Shown here one piece after another: positions 53,958-64,000 of a stretch of 64,000 nucleotides of DNA. The stretch covers positions 13,344,001 to 13,408,000 of the forward strand of contig NC_059415.1 of assembly GCF_905220565.1 (NCBI RefSeq). The letters are read 5' to 3'. The notes beneath the pieces are model-generated. The model was given only the letters and a program-made list of their open reading frames with translations. It did no database searches and was not told the DNA's origin. The translations under genes were made by a program, and so were the position numbers. Source of the stretch: Melitaea cinxia (Eukaryota; Arthropoda; Insecta; Lepidoptera; Nymphalidae). The first letter of the stretch is position 1. Each line of letters begins with the position of its first letter.

Positions 53958-54764
53958 TCATTACGTCTAATGCTAATCAATTATACTTAACTGAAGTGGC
54001 GGGCTGAAGCAGGAACCAGCAATCAAAATGGCCGTTGTTCGGCGTAGTTCCCTCACGTTTTTCACAATAATTCAACAAGGAATACAAGGAATACACTTTG
54101 CTATTAACAATTAAATTACTTCAAACAACAAAGGATGGTTCGATCAACAAAAGGCGATAATTTTTCGCGAGAACGAACAAGTACAAACAAAAGCGTAACT
54201 TTTATACGGAGACCGGAAAAACGATGCAAATTTTTAAATTCAAAGGTGACGAATGACAGCTCATAGATAAAACCATTTCGTAAACTATACTAACTGTCAT
54301 AGATAATATAATAGTTTAGTGTTGCTACATTTGGTTCATAACATATGTTCTATCGTCTGAGGCGGGAGAAAACGTTATTAATATTACATAATATTTATTC
54401 TATATCATTGTTTTTGATTTGTGCGGGAAGGCTGTCGAGTATAGGCTGCAAATGTGCAAAAAACCAAATTTCTGATGGTGAATGTGTTATATTTTTTTGA
54501 TAATTTGGCAATAACAGGAGCATTGTCTCAACTCTCCATTGTTTTCTTTGCTGTACACCACGACTGTATAGATGCTTATCTCCTCCCTCTCGACCCTCCA
54601 AAATGAACCGATTGCACTTCTTCAGCGTACTTGGTTTGATAATTTTCTTTTCTTTTTTTGAGTCGAAAGACCCGAAAAATCATCTCTTGATTGTTCAGAA
54701 AGAACTTCTCCACACAATATTTTTTTTTACCTTTGTGCCTGGACTCAGCTTTATCTCATTATTA
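53958..54764. other. Non-coding, 5' side of transposase-like gene B
   Basis: Likely promoter side of the minus-strand gene (sequence such as CAAAATGGCCGTTGTTCGGC). No TIR recognised. A short plus-strand frame (54603-54827) is hydrophobic and AT-driven. Confidence 0.3.
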
Positions 54765-54859
54765 TTTTTCTATTGGTTAAATAATTCTTTCCTAATGTTG
54801 TTTATTTTTTATTCCGCAGCTTATTAAAAATTATTTAAATGTTCCATATTGATAACAAG
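54765..54859 (+). repeat. About 91-bp repeat, copy 2 (pair with 44784-44874)
   Basis: See copy 1. It abuts the R1-clade fragment on its right. Confidence 0.55.
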
Positions 54860-54869
54860 ATTACCCGTA

Positions 54870-55529
54870 CGTCGGGGGTGACCCCTCGATCGCGGCATGG
54901 CCGCGTCGCACGCGTCGGTCATTCTGGCCACCAGCCAGTCGGCCACCCTGTCCGGTGGACCGTCGACGTGCGGCTGACACGACGCTTCTTCTCCCCGCTT
55001 TGTTACGAGGGCACGCGACTAAGCTATGCTTCGCCGGTCAGATTTCCGCCTCGCAAATGGGACTGGCCTCAGCAGTACACTGCTGGCGAATGTGCCCCTC
55101 CTTGCCGCAGCGGTAGCACCGGCCGCTGCGGTCCACCCCCTTGTCGCACTTCGCTGCCAGGTGCCCAACCTCGTGGCAGCGATAGCACTGCTGCGGTCTC
55201 GTCTTGAGCAGGGACACACTCGCCGACACGAACCCAACGAGTAGGCGGCGCCCGTCCACCACTTTCTTCGCCGCCTCTACTGGGAGGCGAACCCAAGCCG
55301 TCCCGACGCCGGCGAAGTTTTGTCGTATTTCGCCGACTTTTATTGACTCCTCGGCGCATCCTCCCACCTTGGCGATCACGCCGGCCAGCTCCTGGGGAGT
55401 GACCGAGTCGTCCAACCCGGACACCCGCAGGTCGGCGCACTTCTCCGGCCGGGTGACCGCCACGTCCTCGCCGACGATCGCCTTGATGCGCCGGGCAAGC
55501 TCCTCCGCCTTTTCCTCGTTACCTGTGTT
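54870..55529 (-). pseudogene. R1-clade ORF1/ORF2 fragment with two zinc knuckles
   Basis: On minus: EEKAEELARRIKAIVGEDV, then LRVSGLDDSVTPQEL (compare LRVSGLDDSITREM in the 9.6-kb ORF1), VDGRRLLVGFVSASVSLLK, knuckles CYRCHEVGHLAAKC and CYRCGKEGHIRQQC, then a stop-containing tail. Further on, a peptide with MTDACDAAMPRSRGHPRR looks like an ORF2 endonuclease piece brought close by deletion. GC-rich against AT-rich flanks. The ORF that contains it (55607-55038) starts in the adjoining P-like sequence. Confidence 0.7.
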
Positions 55530-55681
55530 TTTTGAAGGACGTTGATTCAATCGCGCAACTAGATTTAGTCTAGTGATCGGTGCGGCTGCAACTAGTTTTG
55601 TTTGCATATGGCCATTTGGCCTTATACCTTGACAGAGGGGAACGCCTGTACATGGCTACTCCCCTCCGTGTTGCTCTTTGA
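55530..55681 (-). repeat. Second P-like element 5' end
   Basis: Reverse complement of 41910-42065: same TIR (ends CTCCGTGTTGCTCTTTG at 55681) through CTAGTTGCGCGATTGAATCA and CGTCCTTCAAAAAA. R1 sequence replaces the THAP exon at the position of its ATG. Confidence 0.75.
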
Positions 55682-55689
55682 TGCTTATA

Positions 55690-56135
55690 AACAAAATTTC
55701 GCACTTGTCTTTCCATTTTGTTACAATAATTTTTTTGTTGTTGTGTGTGATGATGGAGTATTTTTCACTAACGCAGGATTTCCCACCCGATTTGGTCGTA
55801 GGGTACCGTTCACGTATGTATTTTTATCAACTAATTCGCCAGCTATTCCTACGCACGTATAAAAATTGTCTAAGTATAGGGCATGTCCTTTGAGAATTAT
55901 TCGAGATACTTTTGCATAAGCAACATAATTACTTTTTTAACGTGGTTTCGACCACCTACAAGTTGATCTCGAGATCCGGCATAAACATGTATTTTTAGTA
56001 TAATACCATTGGCGTCGGCTAAAATATATAGTTTAACACCGTATTTATGTGCTTTCCCCTCTAAATATTGGCGAAAAGCAAGTTGCCCTTTCCATAAGAT
56101 CAATGAATTCGATGGAGGATGTGAAAGGAATGTGT
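55690..56135 (-). pseudogene. piggyBac transposase core fragment
   Basis: On minus: LILWKGQLAFRQYLEGKAHK, YGVKLYILADANGIILKIHV, then GHALYLDNFYTCVGIAGELV and NTYVNGTLRPNRVGNPALV, the central DDE_Tnp_1_7 region with the DNFYT Asp. The SIDES motif expected before WKG is degenerate (PSNS), so the first catalytic Asp is lost. Both ends are cut, the left by the P-like TIR. Confidence 0.72.
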
Positions 56136-56695
56136 TAGGTGAATCCGCTATGGAATAGGATGAGGGCGAAGCGAGTTACAGATTTTAAATTTTTTTAATG
56201 ATTTTTACGTTAACGTAATTCGATTTGAATTTGGACCTTTCCTCCCTGTGAAGCAGGGGGATAAAAAATGTAAAATATAAGGAAGGGACGCTAAAAAAAT
56301 ATTATCGAAAGAAAATTTGGAAAATATGGGAAAACAGGAGAACACACAATTATAGAGGGATTTATACGACGAGGAACCGACCGTACATACTTAGTTGTGC
56401 GGCCGACCAGAGGCGTGTGTTTAGGGAGAAAATATGTGAAAAATCCAGTTTTTGAGGTAAAATTTTGAAACAAGCACTATTATACTGGGTTATGGTTAAG
56501 TCGACCTGAATCCTTTAAGAGGTTGTAGTTTCCATCATTCCTGACTGATTTGACTATGAAACCCCCATACCCTAAACTTAACCCTTCTCGAGTTATTGTC
56601 CTTTGATTTTTTTTTTTATAAAAATTACCTTTTTTGTTAATTGTCCCCTTATTTTTGTGTTTTGTGCCTCTAATTTATTTATTTTTGCTATTTTT
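56136..56695. other. Unassigned AT-rich DNA
   Basis: No ORF of note, no repeat recognised. Short fragments of purine-rich sequence at 56160-56180 only. Confidence 0.3.
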
Positions 56696-57068
56696 AACCG
56701 ACTTCATAAAAGGAGGGGGTTACTCAAAACGACCGTGTATATATATATTTTTTAAATGTATGCTCGGCGATAACTTCGTTGTTTCAGAACCGATTTTGAT
56801 AATTCTTTTTTTTTATTGGAAATGAGATATCCCGGGTGTGGTACCATGATAAGGAAACCAGGATCTGATGATGGGATCCCAGAGAAATCGCGGGAAACCC
56901 TTGAAAATTCGCACAACTTTTTACTGGGTGTACCGATATTGATGAATTTTACTCGTAATTTAATCGAAAGCCTATGTTTATTATGTAGTCACATTTAAAT
57001 TTAATCGAGATCTGATTACACTTCGTCTATCTACGTTGTATTACTTGTCGATGTAATTGAAGTCGGTT
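56696..57068. repeat. AACCGACTTC-ended repeat, copy 3 (full length, 373 bp)
   Basis: Starts AACCGACTTCATAAAAGGAG and ends ATTGAAGTCGGTT, with 10-bp inverted ends AACCGACTTC/GAAGTCGGTT. The longest copy in the window. Confidence 0.7.
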
Positions 57069-57467
57069 CTTTTCGTTTGCCAACAAACAATTTTTATTCC
57101 TTAGTAGATTAGTTTTTTTATTATTATAAACACTTAAACTGCAAGTAACTGTACCAACTGAGCCGTAGTAGACTAGTCAATGTTAAAAAAAAAGAAATAA
57201 ATTCGTATAGTTTTTTTTCTTTATTAGATATTTAAAAAAAAAACGTCATAGACTTACCCATTAAAATATCTAGGGTTCTTAAGTTTTGCAACAAGGTATA
57301 ATAAGATAGGGTTTTTAGGATTCCTTTACAAAAACTTTGACGAAATGCTACCAGGTAGTAGTACAAAATAGCGGTACTTAAGCGTCAAATTTAAGTTGAG
57401 TCAGGAAACAAAATAAAACAATACAAATAGGTAAAAAATAAGGTTTATTTATCTTTTTATAATAATT
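57069..57467. other. AT-rich spacer
   Basis: Nothing recognised; AATAAA on minus at about 57441 belongs to the mariner fragment at its right. Confidence 0.3.
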
Positions 57468-57636
57468 CTACAGTACATGTTCCACATGTCCGTCCCTGTT
57501 TCGCACACATAGACGCATTCTGTGTCTTAAGCCACTTTTCATTACACCAGTCGTTAATTCTGTTCTTATTTCGTTTGCGGTATCAATAATTTTTTGTTTT
57601 AAAACATCAACGGAGGTTATTGGGTTCTTTTTTTAT
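57468..57636 (-). pseudogene. Mariner-like transposase C-terminal fragment
   Basis: On minus: PITSVDVLKQKIIDTANEIR, then MKSGLRHRMRLCVRNRDGHV and EHVL, stop. This is the usual C-terminus of DUF4817-type mariner transposases. Cut off at its 5' side by sequence starting AGAGGGTGTCTCAGAAATTG (plus), itself like a mariner TIR. Confidence 0.6.
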
Positions 57637-59132
57637 AGAGGGTGTCTCAGAAATTGCACGCCAGGCTGACACGGGAGGTAGATCGGCTTTAGATCTATCA
57701 AATAAAAGCAACATGATCTCAGTAAAAGTTTTTTAGTTTTCGAGATATTGACACGTTTAGGTTTTTTCAGAAAATCTCCACCTTTTTGCCTGTTATGGGA
57801 AATAAAATACCTCTAAATTATAAATTTTTTTTCCTGGGCTACCACTAATAGTTGGTTGAGACAACCCAGTATTCATTTTATTAAAAAGTAGCACGACATT
57901 AAAAAAAAAAACACCTAAATCTTACTTTTTGTTGCCGCGCTTTGTAGATTTAGAAGTTGTAGAAATAGAATAATAAACTAATTTTAAAGTTATAAAATTT
58001 TAGTAGCACGCGGTCAGAAAACGGGGTAGGTTCGGAATCAGGCGCGTTAGGCACCTGATTTTCAGCTTTTATTTCCTTAGCTGGCCCACGCCGCGACAAC
58101 GTACCTTAGAAAGTAAAATGGAAGGACACTGGCCTGACTAATTCCCGGCGATGATGGTCTTCAGTTCCGTCTTCGTCCGATGACCGGCGGAGATCTCCAC
58201 CGGTGTAAATGCCGGTAATCAGTCAGCACGTTATTAATCGAGGGCAGTGACTCGATTTGTAGCAAAGTATGATTAAAGATATAAATCTAAAAATAAATCC
58301 TGGAACGAAGAAAGTTCCGAGTCAGGAAAAGAACAATTCAGAAACCAGTGTCACAATTAGCAAAATAATAAATAATTACAATTTTCTCGTTAAGTTAAGA
58401 ACACCAGCAATATGTAATTATAATAGATATCATGAGAACTTACCCCAGCGGGATTTAAGCCGAGTTAGGGTCGAGGTTAGGTCTCGAGGTTCGGCGGCAA
58501 CGAAGTGCAAAGAAAAAAAAGCAAAGACACGCGAGCAAGGCGCGCCTTCCCGCGCTCGGGAATATTGACAAGCAAAAGTCTATGCGTTAAGCATAGTCTG
58601 TATTTTTATAAATTATTAAGTTTAAATTTAGATATTAAATTATTTTATAATTTAAGGAGTAGACAGGAATATTAAATTTAGAATTTCTAATTACAATTAA
58701 ATTGATTTTATTAAAGAAAGATCAATAATTACCAAAAAACATCACTGGCATCTATCAAGTCTGTTAGAGAAAAAACGCCGATATGAAACACAAATAGTCA
58801 CGAAGTGTTGAAAAATGCCGATAGATGGCGCTACAAGTAGAAGCATGATAAGAATAAAGTGAAAAAACTTAACCTTTACTACAAGATCTTATTTATTAGA
58901 GTAACGTTCCAGCACAACGTTACATTGTTTCAAAGCGAAAACCTTAACTAAAGTTTGGCTAGCGACTGTGAAAAAAAATGTACCAGATTGAGTCAGCAAA
59001 TGTTCTTAAAAACTAACCTACTTAATGCTCTTTCAAAAATGGTATAACATTTTTAGTTTTTTTTTTTTTACGAAAAATTGAATAATAACGTTTTGTCATT
59101 GAAGTCGTACTACTTACGCAATACTTCAAATA
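57637..59132. other. Unassigned DNA; possible mariner end and a GC-rich block
   Basis: GGGTGTCTCAGAAATTGCAC at about 57641 may be the end of another mariner. 58020-58570 is GC-richer (CGCGGTCAGAAAACGGGG; a weak ORF at 58269-58568) and could be a retrotransposon remnant. The rest is AT-rich. No named feature can be supported. Confidence 0.3.
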
Positions 59133-59345
59133 AATTTTTTTTTTTTTTTTAAGTCACTAGGTCGGCAAACAAGCGTACGGCTCACCTGATGGTAAGCTAT
59201 TACCGTAGCTTATAGACGCCTGCAACACCAGAAGCATCGCAAGCGCGTTGCCGACCCAATCCCCAATCCCCCCAGGAGCTCTGGTCACCTTACTCACCAA
59301 CAGGAACACAATACTGCTTGAAAACAGTATTATTTTGCTGTGATC
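59133..59345 (+). mobile_element. Lepidoptera-wide LINE/SINE-like repeat
   Basis: After a T-run: TCGGCAAACAAGCGTACGGC, CACCTGATGGTAAGC, ACGCCTGCAACACCAGAAGC, AACAGGAACACAATACTGCT. I know this block as one of the commonest repeats in moth and butterfly assemblies. Confidence 0.72.
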
Positions 59346-59662
59346 TTGATGTGTAATAATGCTTAATACAAAGTTAAGCCGACTTTTGTCTTTAACTTAC
59401 AACTTTTTAGTTACTGTAATCGCTTTTTAGTTTTGCAATGTCTAACAGAGTTATCCATTATCCTTTTTTAATTGTTGTTGTAGGCTGGCATCAAAATAAT
59501 TTAGGTACAGAACTTAAGGTTATATATTTTTTTTTATTTTCATTAAGTTTTACAATTACAACATTCAAATAATCATTAACCATTCAAATTTACATTGAAT
59601 AAATCATTATAGCAGATTTTCAAAATTTCTGCCATCTACTCTTATGCATAACCTGCATCTTC
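59346..59662. other. AT-rich spacer, 3' side of the mariner relic
   Basis: Nothing recognised; probably includes the 3' UTR and right end of the minus-strand mariner. Confidence 0.3.
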
Positions 59663-60015
59663 TTAAAACTGTGTCTTTAAACGTGTTAAACTTAAATCAG
59701 TAATTTCGCGAGCTGCTTCATTGATTCGTTGCCGCAAATCATCGACTGATCGAATTGGTTTACTGTACACTTTATCTTTCAAACATCCCCAGTAGAAAAA
59801 GTCCAGTGGGTTTAGGTCTGGGGAGCGTGGGGGCCACAAAATTGGCCCTAGCCGGCCAATCCATCTTCTTGGGTATGTGTCAGCTAGACAAGCTCTAACT
59901 GCGCGAGCATAGTGAGTAGGGCACCCATCATTCTGCAGCCACATTCTTCTTCTTGTTTCAAGAGACACATCTTCCAAAAGAATGCGTAGATCATTTTGTA
60001 AAAATTCTAAATACA

Positions 60016-60756
60016 CTTTGACGATTAGCAGGAAAGTGGACATAGGGTGCCAATCAAACCACCAATTGCAAATTCATGCGACGTTTCGATCCTTTATTGG
60101 ACCATCATCAGGCATCTTTACATACAGTAGTCAAAAGACATCTCCCCGTCAAAGTTCTTTCATTATGTAAGATTCTAAATCCAAATACATTATATATTAT
60201 TTTTAAGTTATATTTTAAACTGTAATCTATAAATTTTGAAAATTTAAACTAAAACATTTGAATTTAATAGGTAACAATATGCACAATTTTAAGTTATTAA
60301 GTTTTTGGTTTTTACAATTTCAAGGCATCAAATTCTCCGAACTTGACTATTGAACTGCATCTTTACATATGTTAATTAATTTATAATTTTTTTTCCTTCC
60401 TATTTTGGTTCCTTCAATTTATATTATTTCTACCCACATGTATTTTTCTTCAATGTTATATATTAATTTTTTTATTATTAATCATTTCAATTGTTAAGAT
60501 TTAAAAAATATTAGTCATTTCTTATAAAATTATGTCATTTAAAATTGGCTAGTTACAAATTTTTTTTATTAATTTACATTACAATTTCTATTTTGTAGTT
60601 ATTACTCTTTACATTTACATTTTGTTCTCCAATTTCTTGTATTCTCGTGTATATAGTAGAATCAATACATCTTTGTGATTATTAAATTACATTCTCCAAT
60701 TAGTTTTTAATTTTAATTTTTTGTTAACGGCCGAAAACACGTCACTCCACATGGAT
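60016..60756 (-). mobile_element. Retroelement fragment, 741 bp, possibly Penelope-like
   Basis: CTAAATACA is duplicated at 60007-60015 and 60757-60765. The insert has no clear ORF. Near its minus-strand 3' end is a hammerhead-like motif of the sort known in Penelope-like elements. Confidence 0.5.
60075..60113 (-). ncRNA. Candidate hammerhead ribozyme core
   Basis: On minus: CTGATGA, then stem GGTCC, loop AATAAA, stem GGATC (one G-U pair), then GAAAC and GTCGC. CTGATGA...GAAA with a helix II between is the conserved hammerhead core. The helix III and cleavage-site triplet could not be assigned with confidence, so it may be a minimal or dead motif. Confidence 0.45.
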
Positions 60757-61018
60757 CTAAATACATTGCTGCATTGAGGGTAGCGGGGAGTTCGAATGGG
60801 CCAATTATGTGCCCATTGAGTATCCCGGTCCATAGATTTATTTTCAATTGGTGCTGCGAATGGTTTTGTCTTACTTCATGCGGATTTTCTAATTGCCAAC
60901 TGTGAATATTATGTAGATTAAGATACCCATCTCTTTTACAGGCAGACTCGTCGCTCCATAAGACGTACTTGAAAAAATTTGAGTCTTCCTCATGCTTCTC
61001 CAGCATTGTGCGACAAAA

Positions 61019-63943
61019 CGATACACAGATACGGATGGAATATTTTCTGTCGTTGTAGATTGGTTTTCAACTAAAAAATCTGGATCTAAAATTATAGAAT
61101 CATTGCAATTATTAGATTCGACGGCAGTTTTTTCAGATTGTAAAATTAAAATATCGGAATTATCATTATCGACCGGTGTTGTGTACAAAATATTTTGGTC
61201 TATTGTGAAATCTTGGCGTACAGTTTCCAGTGTTGTGTATTGCATATTTTCTTGGGCTGTAGTTTGATTACACGATTCTGCTGTTTTTAGTACCGATGTT
61301 GCTTGTTGCATTGTTGTGTCACTTAGTGTTGTAAGGTCTGTCGATTCACACACATTATAATATTCTATGGACCGAGTGACAAGATTCTCTTTAAATATGC
61401 GCTTTATGTATGTTATGACGGATAACATAGTCCGCTAAGAGGTTTGGTATTTCAATGCGTTCATTAATTATATTCACGAATGACGATGCATAAATACTAT
61501 CTTGTATTGATGTCTGAAATGCTTTGATGAGTGCGTTTTGGAACTCCTCGAACATGTGACTTAAGGTGCAATTAAAATTACCTTGCCTAAAAAATTTAGA
61601 GTCTCGCTTGAACTTGTCATTTATAACTTCCACTACCCAGCGGCATAGAGTGACCAGTCTAGTTCTATTGGCCTGTTCAGTAGTAAGCTTGTCTGCACCG
61701 CGGTCTTAGGTTTTGGGCATATAGGCACTGTAGTTGAATCGCTGCAAATCGCCACAGACGTCTCTAAACCCACGATCTAAAATGAATATATGGCCAGCCC
61801 GGTAAAACCAATGAAATGTGCCTTCTTCGTCATTTATTATTCTTTCCAAAATACTGGCATCTGAGTCGGTAGCAGCATAGGGCCCACAAACATCAATTAT
61901 ATGCCCATCGGAACACACCATTAAGAACGGTTTTAATAGATTTTCGTATTTGTGTAGACTGTTGGTCTCTCGCTAGAACGAAAAGTTGGAGCTCTTCTTC
62001 TGTATACAGGGTTACTTGTAAAACACCAGCATCCTTGCAGGACAAGATAGCTAACATCATAAGTAACAACATTTGTTCTACGACTTTTCATAATTTGTTT
62101 GATTTTACTTTCATACAAAAAAAAAATATTAATTTAATTTTCCGTTTGAATGTTATAAACTCTACGCGCATCCCAAATATTAGGTAAACAGTTACTACTT
62201 GCGGCTATGAATGTGAGGGGGGAAGGAAGGGCCGGAGCGGTGCTAGCGCCCTTGAACTTGAACTATTTCGCTAGCCGAAGCAGTCGGCGCGGCGACTTTG
62301 ATGCGCCCGCGTCATATGATTTTGTGTGCTACTCGTATTTATTTTACTCGTATCGATCGATGTATTGTATCTGTACTAAAATAATTTTATAACCATGGCG
62401 TACTGCTATTCTAATGTCGAATACACGGAAATGGTGAGGATGATTATTATCAAATTAAAACGAATTCGGAAGTGTTAGCACGTGTTAGTGAACAGCTGAT
62501 TTTTAGGTGTGGTGTGTGTGTTGGTTGTGATGGTGACTATTTTGAACGCTATGTGCGCGGTGTAGAGGTAATAGAAATTTAGTTTGTAAATATAATTTTA
62601 TTGTCAATTATTTTTTAATTTTTAATTATTGTAAATACGCTGATTCCACTTTTTTAATTCGCCTGCATTAAACAATGAAAAGTGAATAATACCCAGCTAC
62701 CAATATTTAATATTAATTTGGTTTAATTAAACTTTAGTAAACGTTAAAGACTAATAATTAGCTAAGTTAATAATTTTCACATATTTTGGATGTTCAGAAT
62801 TCAGAAAGCTAATCTACATACACATTTACCTAAGTCACTGCGACATACATACTGTGATACTGCCTACAAACCCACCAAGCAATTTATATTATTAACTTAT
62901 TTATTTTATTAACTAGAATTATCGGGCAGAGAAAGTGTTATTTATTATTATTATTAGCAGTGCAAAAGCGCGCGAGCGTCGCGTCGTCCTTTCGATAATG
63001 AATGAATCAATGAAACATAGACTTACAAATGTTAGGACCGTACAATAAAAGCTTAAAAAATCGTTTTTAATTAATGTATTGAGTTACGTCAAAAATCGTA
63101 GAACAAATGTTGTTGTACATAATGTTAGCTATCTTCTCCTGCAAGGATGCTGGTGTTTTACAAATAACCCTGTATAAATATACGTTCCATCCATGATTGT
63201 TATTGCCTTCCTTTCTTCTGGAGATTACTCGGGTTTTCTAAATAACACGTTTGGTACAATAAGATTGCGGTCTGCGACCATTCTTCTATTTAAATGGTCG
63301 GGTCCCAGGTGTCTTGGCTTAAAATCCAGAGATATAGCATCACGCGCGGTTTTTAAATGCCTTTCTAGATTCCTTGTACTTATGTTAAAGAGCGTGGCTA
63401 ATCTCTTGTTGCTATCACCAGTTCGCAACTTTATTAAATAAATGCCTAGTTTCGTTTTGGTGTTTGACTCGGACAAAGAAGGCGTTTGTTCCAAGATTGA
63501 ATTGAATTGATCTCTGCTAACGCCCAATCTCATTAGGATCCATATTTTCGACATCTTCAAAGTCCAGATTTTTTTTAAAACAGCTGTTTTCAAAAGCTCT
63601 AGTATTTGCACAAAATGAGTGCTGTTAAAATCATGTCTGAGATTTGGACTATCAATGAGCTCATCCCAATCATTCGATGTTAAATGTGCATCACATATTC
63701 TGGCACTGTCTGGTATGAATAAGTTAGAATGTAACAGAAGAGTAGTCCTTATATTCTCAGGTATTCGACGACGTGACACACTACGGCATCTGTCAAACAC
63801 ACAATTCGGTGAGGTGCTAGGCACTCGTGAATATTCTTCCACTTGAAGAACACAAGGGTTATTGTTTGGCTGCACAGCCCGTTGCGCTCGTTGCCAACAT
63901 GGTCGACAAATGTATCCTCGGCCCTTGTATTCAACCTGAAAAG
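61019..63943 (-). pseudogene. ISL2EU-like (PIF/Harbinger-related) transposase, interrupted
   Basis: An exon starting after a TTTTCAG acceptor at about 63943 reads VEYKGRGYICRPCWQRAQRA, CVFDRCRSVSRRRIPENIRT (Cys-rich N-terminal region), GIYLIKLRTGDSNKRLATLF, NLIVPNVLFRKPE, stop, then first catalytic Asp in ITIMDGTYIY. A TA-flanked element (62007-63172) interrupts. The gene resumes QKKSSNFSF, stop, NSLHKYENLLKPFLMVCSDG, IIDVCGPYAATDSDASILER, FILDRGFRDVCG, YSAYMPKT, then a stop and a C-terminal region to about 61019, where a mariner relic cuts it. At least four stops or shifts. Exon 1 would lie beyond the window. Confidence 0.7.
62007..63172. mobile_element. 1166-bp non-autonomous element with about 90-bp TIRs
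   Basis: TIRs CAGGGTTAYTTGTAAAACAC extend through CAGCATCCTTGCAGGA, AAGATAGCTAACAT and ACAACATTTGTTCTACGA at both ends. Flanks show TATA on both sides, but removing only a TA restores the host frame (TYIYIQKKSSN), so the duplication is TA. No ORF. A GC-rich patch (62218-62310) is inside. Likely Tc1/mariner-type MITE, class not certain. Confidence 0.75.
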
Positions 63944-64000
63944 GAGAATAGTTTATAACATAGTATATTAAACTCGCAGCAGTTTCGGTCTAATCATGTT

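Larger units (their letters stand above)
59663..61018 (-). pseudogene. Mariner-like transposase, truncated and split by a retro-insertion
   Basis: On minus: MLEKHEEDSNFFKYVLWSDE (first Asp in LWSDES), LKINLWTGILNGHIIGPFEL, NAAMYL, then an insertion at 60016-60756, then EFLQNDLRILLEDVS, second Asp in LQNDGCPTHYARAV, third in PPRSPDLNPLDFFYWG, ending RLKTQF at 59663. With the insert and one 9-bp copy removed, MYL-EFLQND reads through. The N-terminal HTH is missing at the junction with the ISL2EU-like gene near 61018. The spacing is about 41 residues between the last two Asp. Confidence 0.75.

Noticed and set aside
54572..55689. ATGCTTAT at 54572-54579 and next to the P-like end at 55682-55689, a possible 8-bp duplication
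   Set aside because: The left copy is not followed by a P-like TIR, so a chance match is as likely.
62007..63172. hAT element, because the TIR starts CAGGG
   Set aside because: No 8-bp duplication; frame restoration demands a 2-bp TA.

Overview
This window looks like a stretch of lepidopteran (moth or butterfly) nuclear genome made almost entirely of transposable elements inserted into one another. The lepidopteran call rests on three things. Repeat tails at 39463-39785 (minus) and 59133-59345, and a tRNA-derived SINE at 33780-33995 (minus), match sequences I know to be very common in moth genomes. A short TTAGG run sits in front of an R1-clade retrotransposon. The mix of Harbinger, Transib, piggyBac and Tc1/mariner elements also fits. 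I found no convincing host gene, tRNA, rRNA or CRISPR array.

Layout. 1-8.4 kb: a decayed mariner, a MULE transposase with one frameshift and one stop, and a transposase-like gene (A) split by a nearly pristine DD41D mariner and cut off at 7.38 kb, where a parvovirus-NS1-like SF3 helicase fragment begins. 8.8-13.8 kb: two related R1-clade elements head to tail. The first has 5' UTR, ORF1, 3' UTR and poly(A) but no reverse transcriptase ORF. 14.6-15.7 kb: a piggyBac relic. 17.4-22.6 kb: Harbinger-1, whose transposase exon is broken by a DD82E element. 22.8-25.4 kb: piggyBac remnants split by a second DD41D mariner and a 929-bp foldback. 25.8-27.3 kb: a Harbinger-3 fragment and a DD82E relic. 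27.5-33.25 kb: a Transib (RAG1-like) element with intact terminal inverted repeats (TIRs), carrying a complete Harbinger-2 in its transposase gene. 33.3-41.4 kb: SINE, relics, a solo LTR and a Tc1 element. 41.9-44.1 kb: a P-like element with an 8-bp duplication. 46.2-47.5 kb: an internally deleted piggyBac. 47.7-49.4 kb: a long inverted repeat holding a satellite-like array. 49.4-54 kb (minus): a second transposase-like gene (B), split by a 5'-truncated Jockey LINE. 54.8-56.1 kb: R1, P-like and piggyBac fragments. 59.6-64 kb (minus): a mariner relic split by a retroelement fragment with a hammerhead-like motif, and an ISL2EU-like transposase split by a TA-flanked element.

Genes that still read through: the DD41D transposase of copy A, R1 ORF1 of element 1, both Harbinger-2 genes (MADF/BESS protein and DDE transposase, each a clean two-exon gene), the Harbinger-1 MADF gene, and a truncated LINE RT. 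In both Harbingers the MADF gene and the opposite-strand transposase gene each lie inside the other's intron. Many insertion sites can be read directly: removing the insert and one target-site copy restores the host reading frame.
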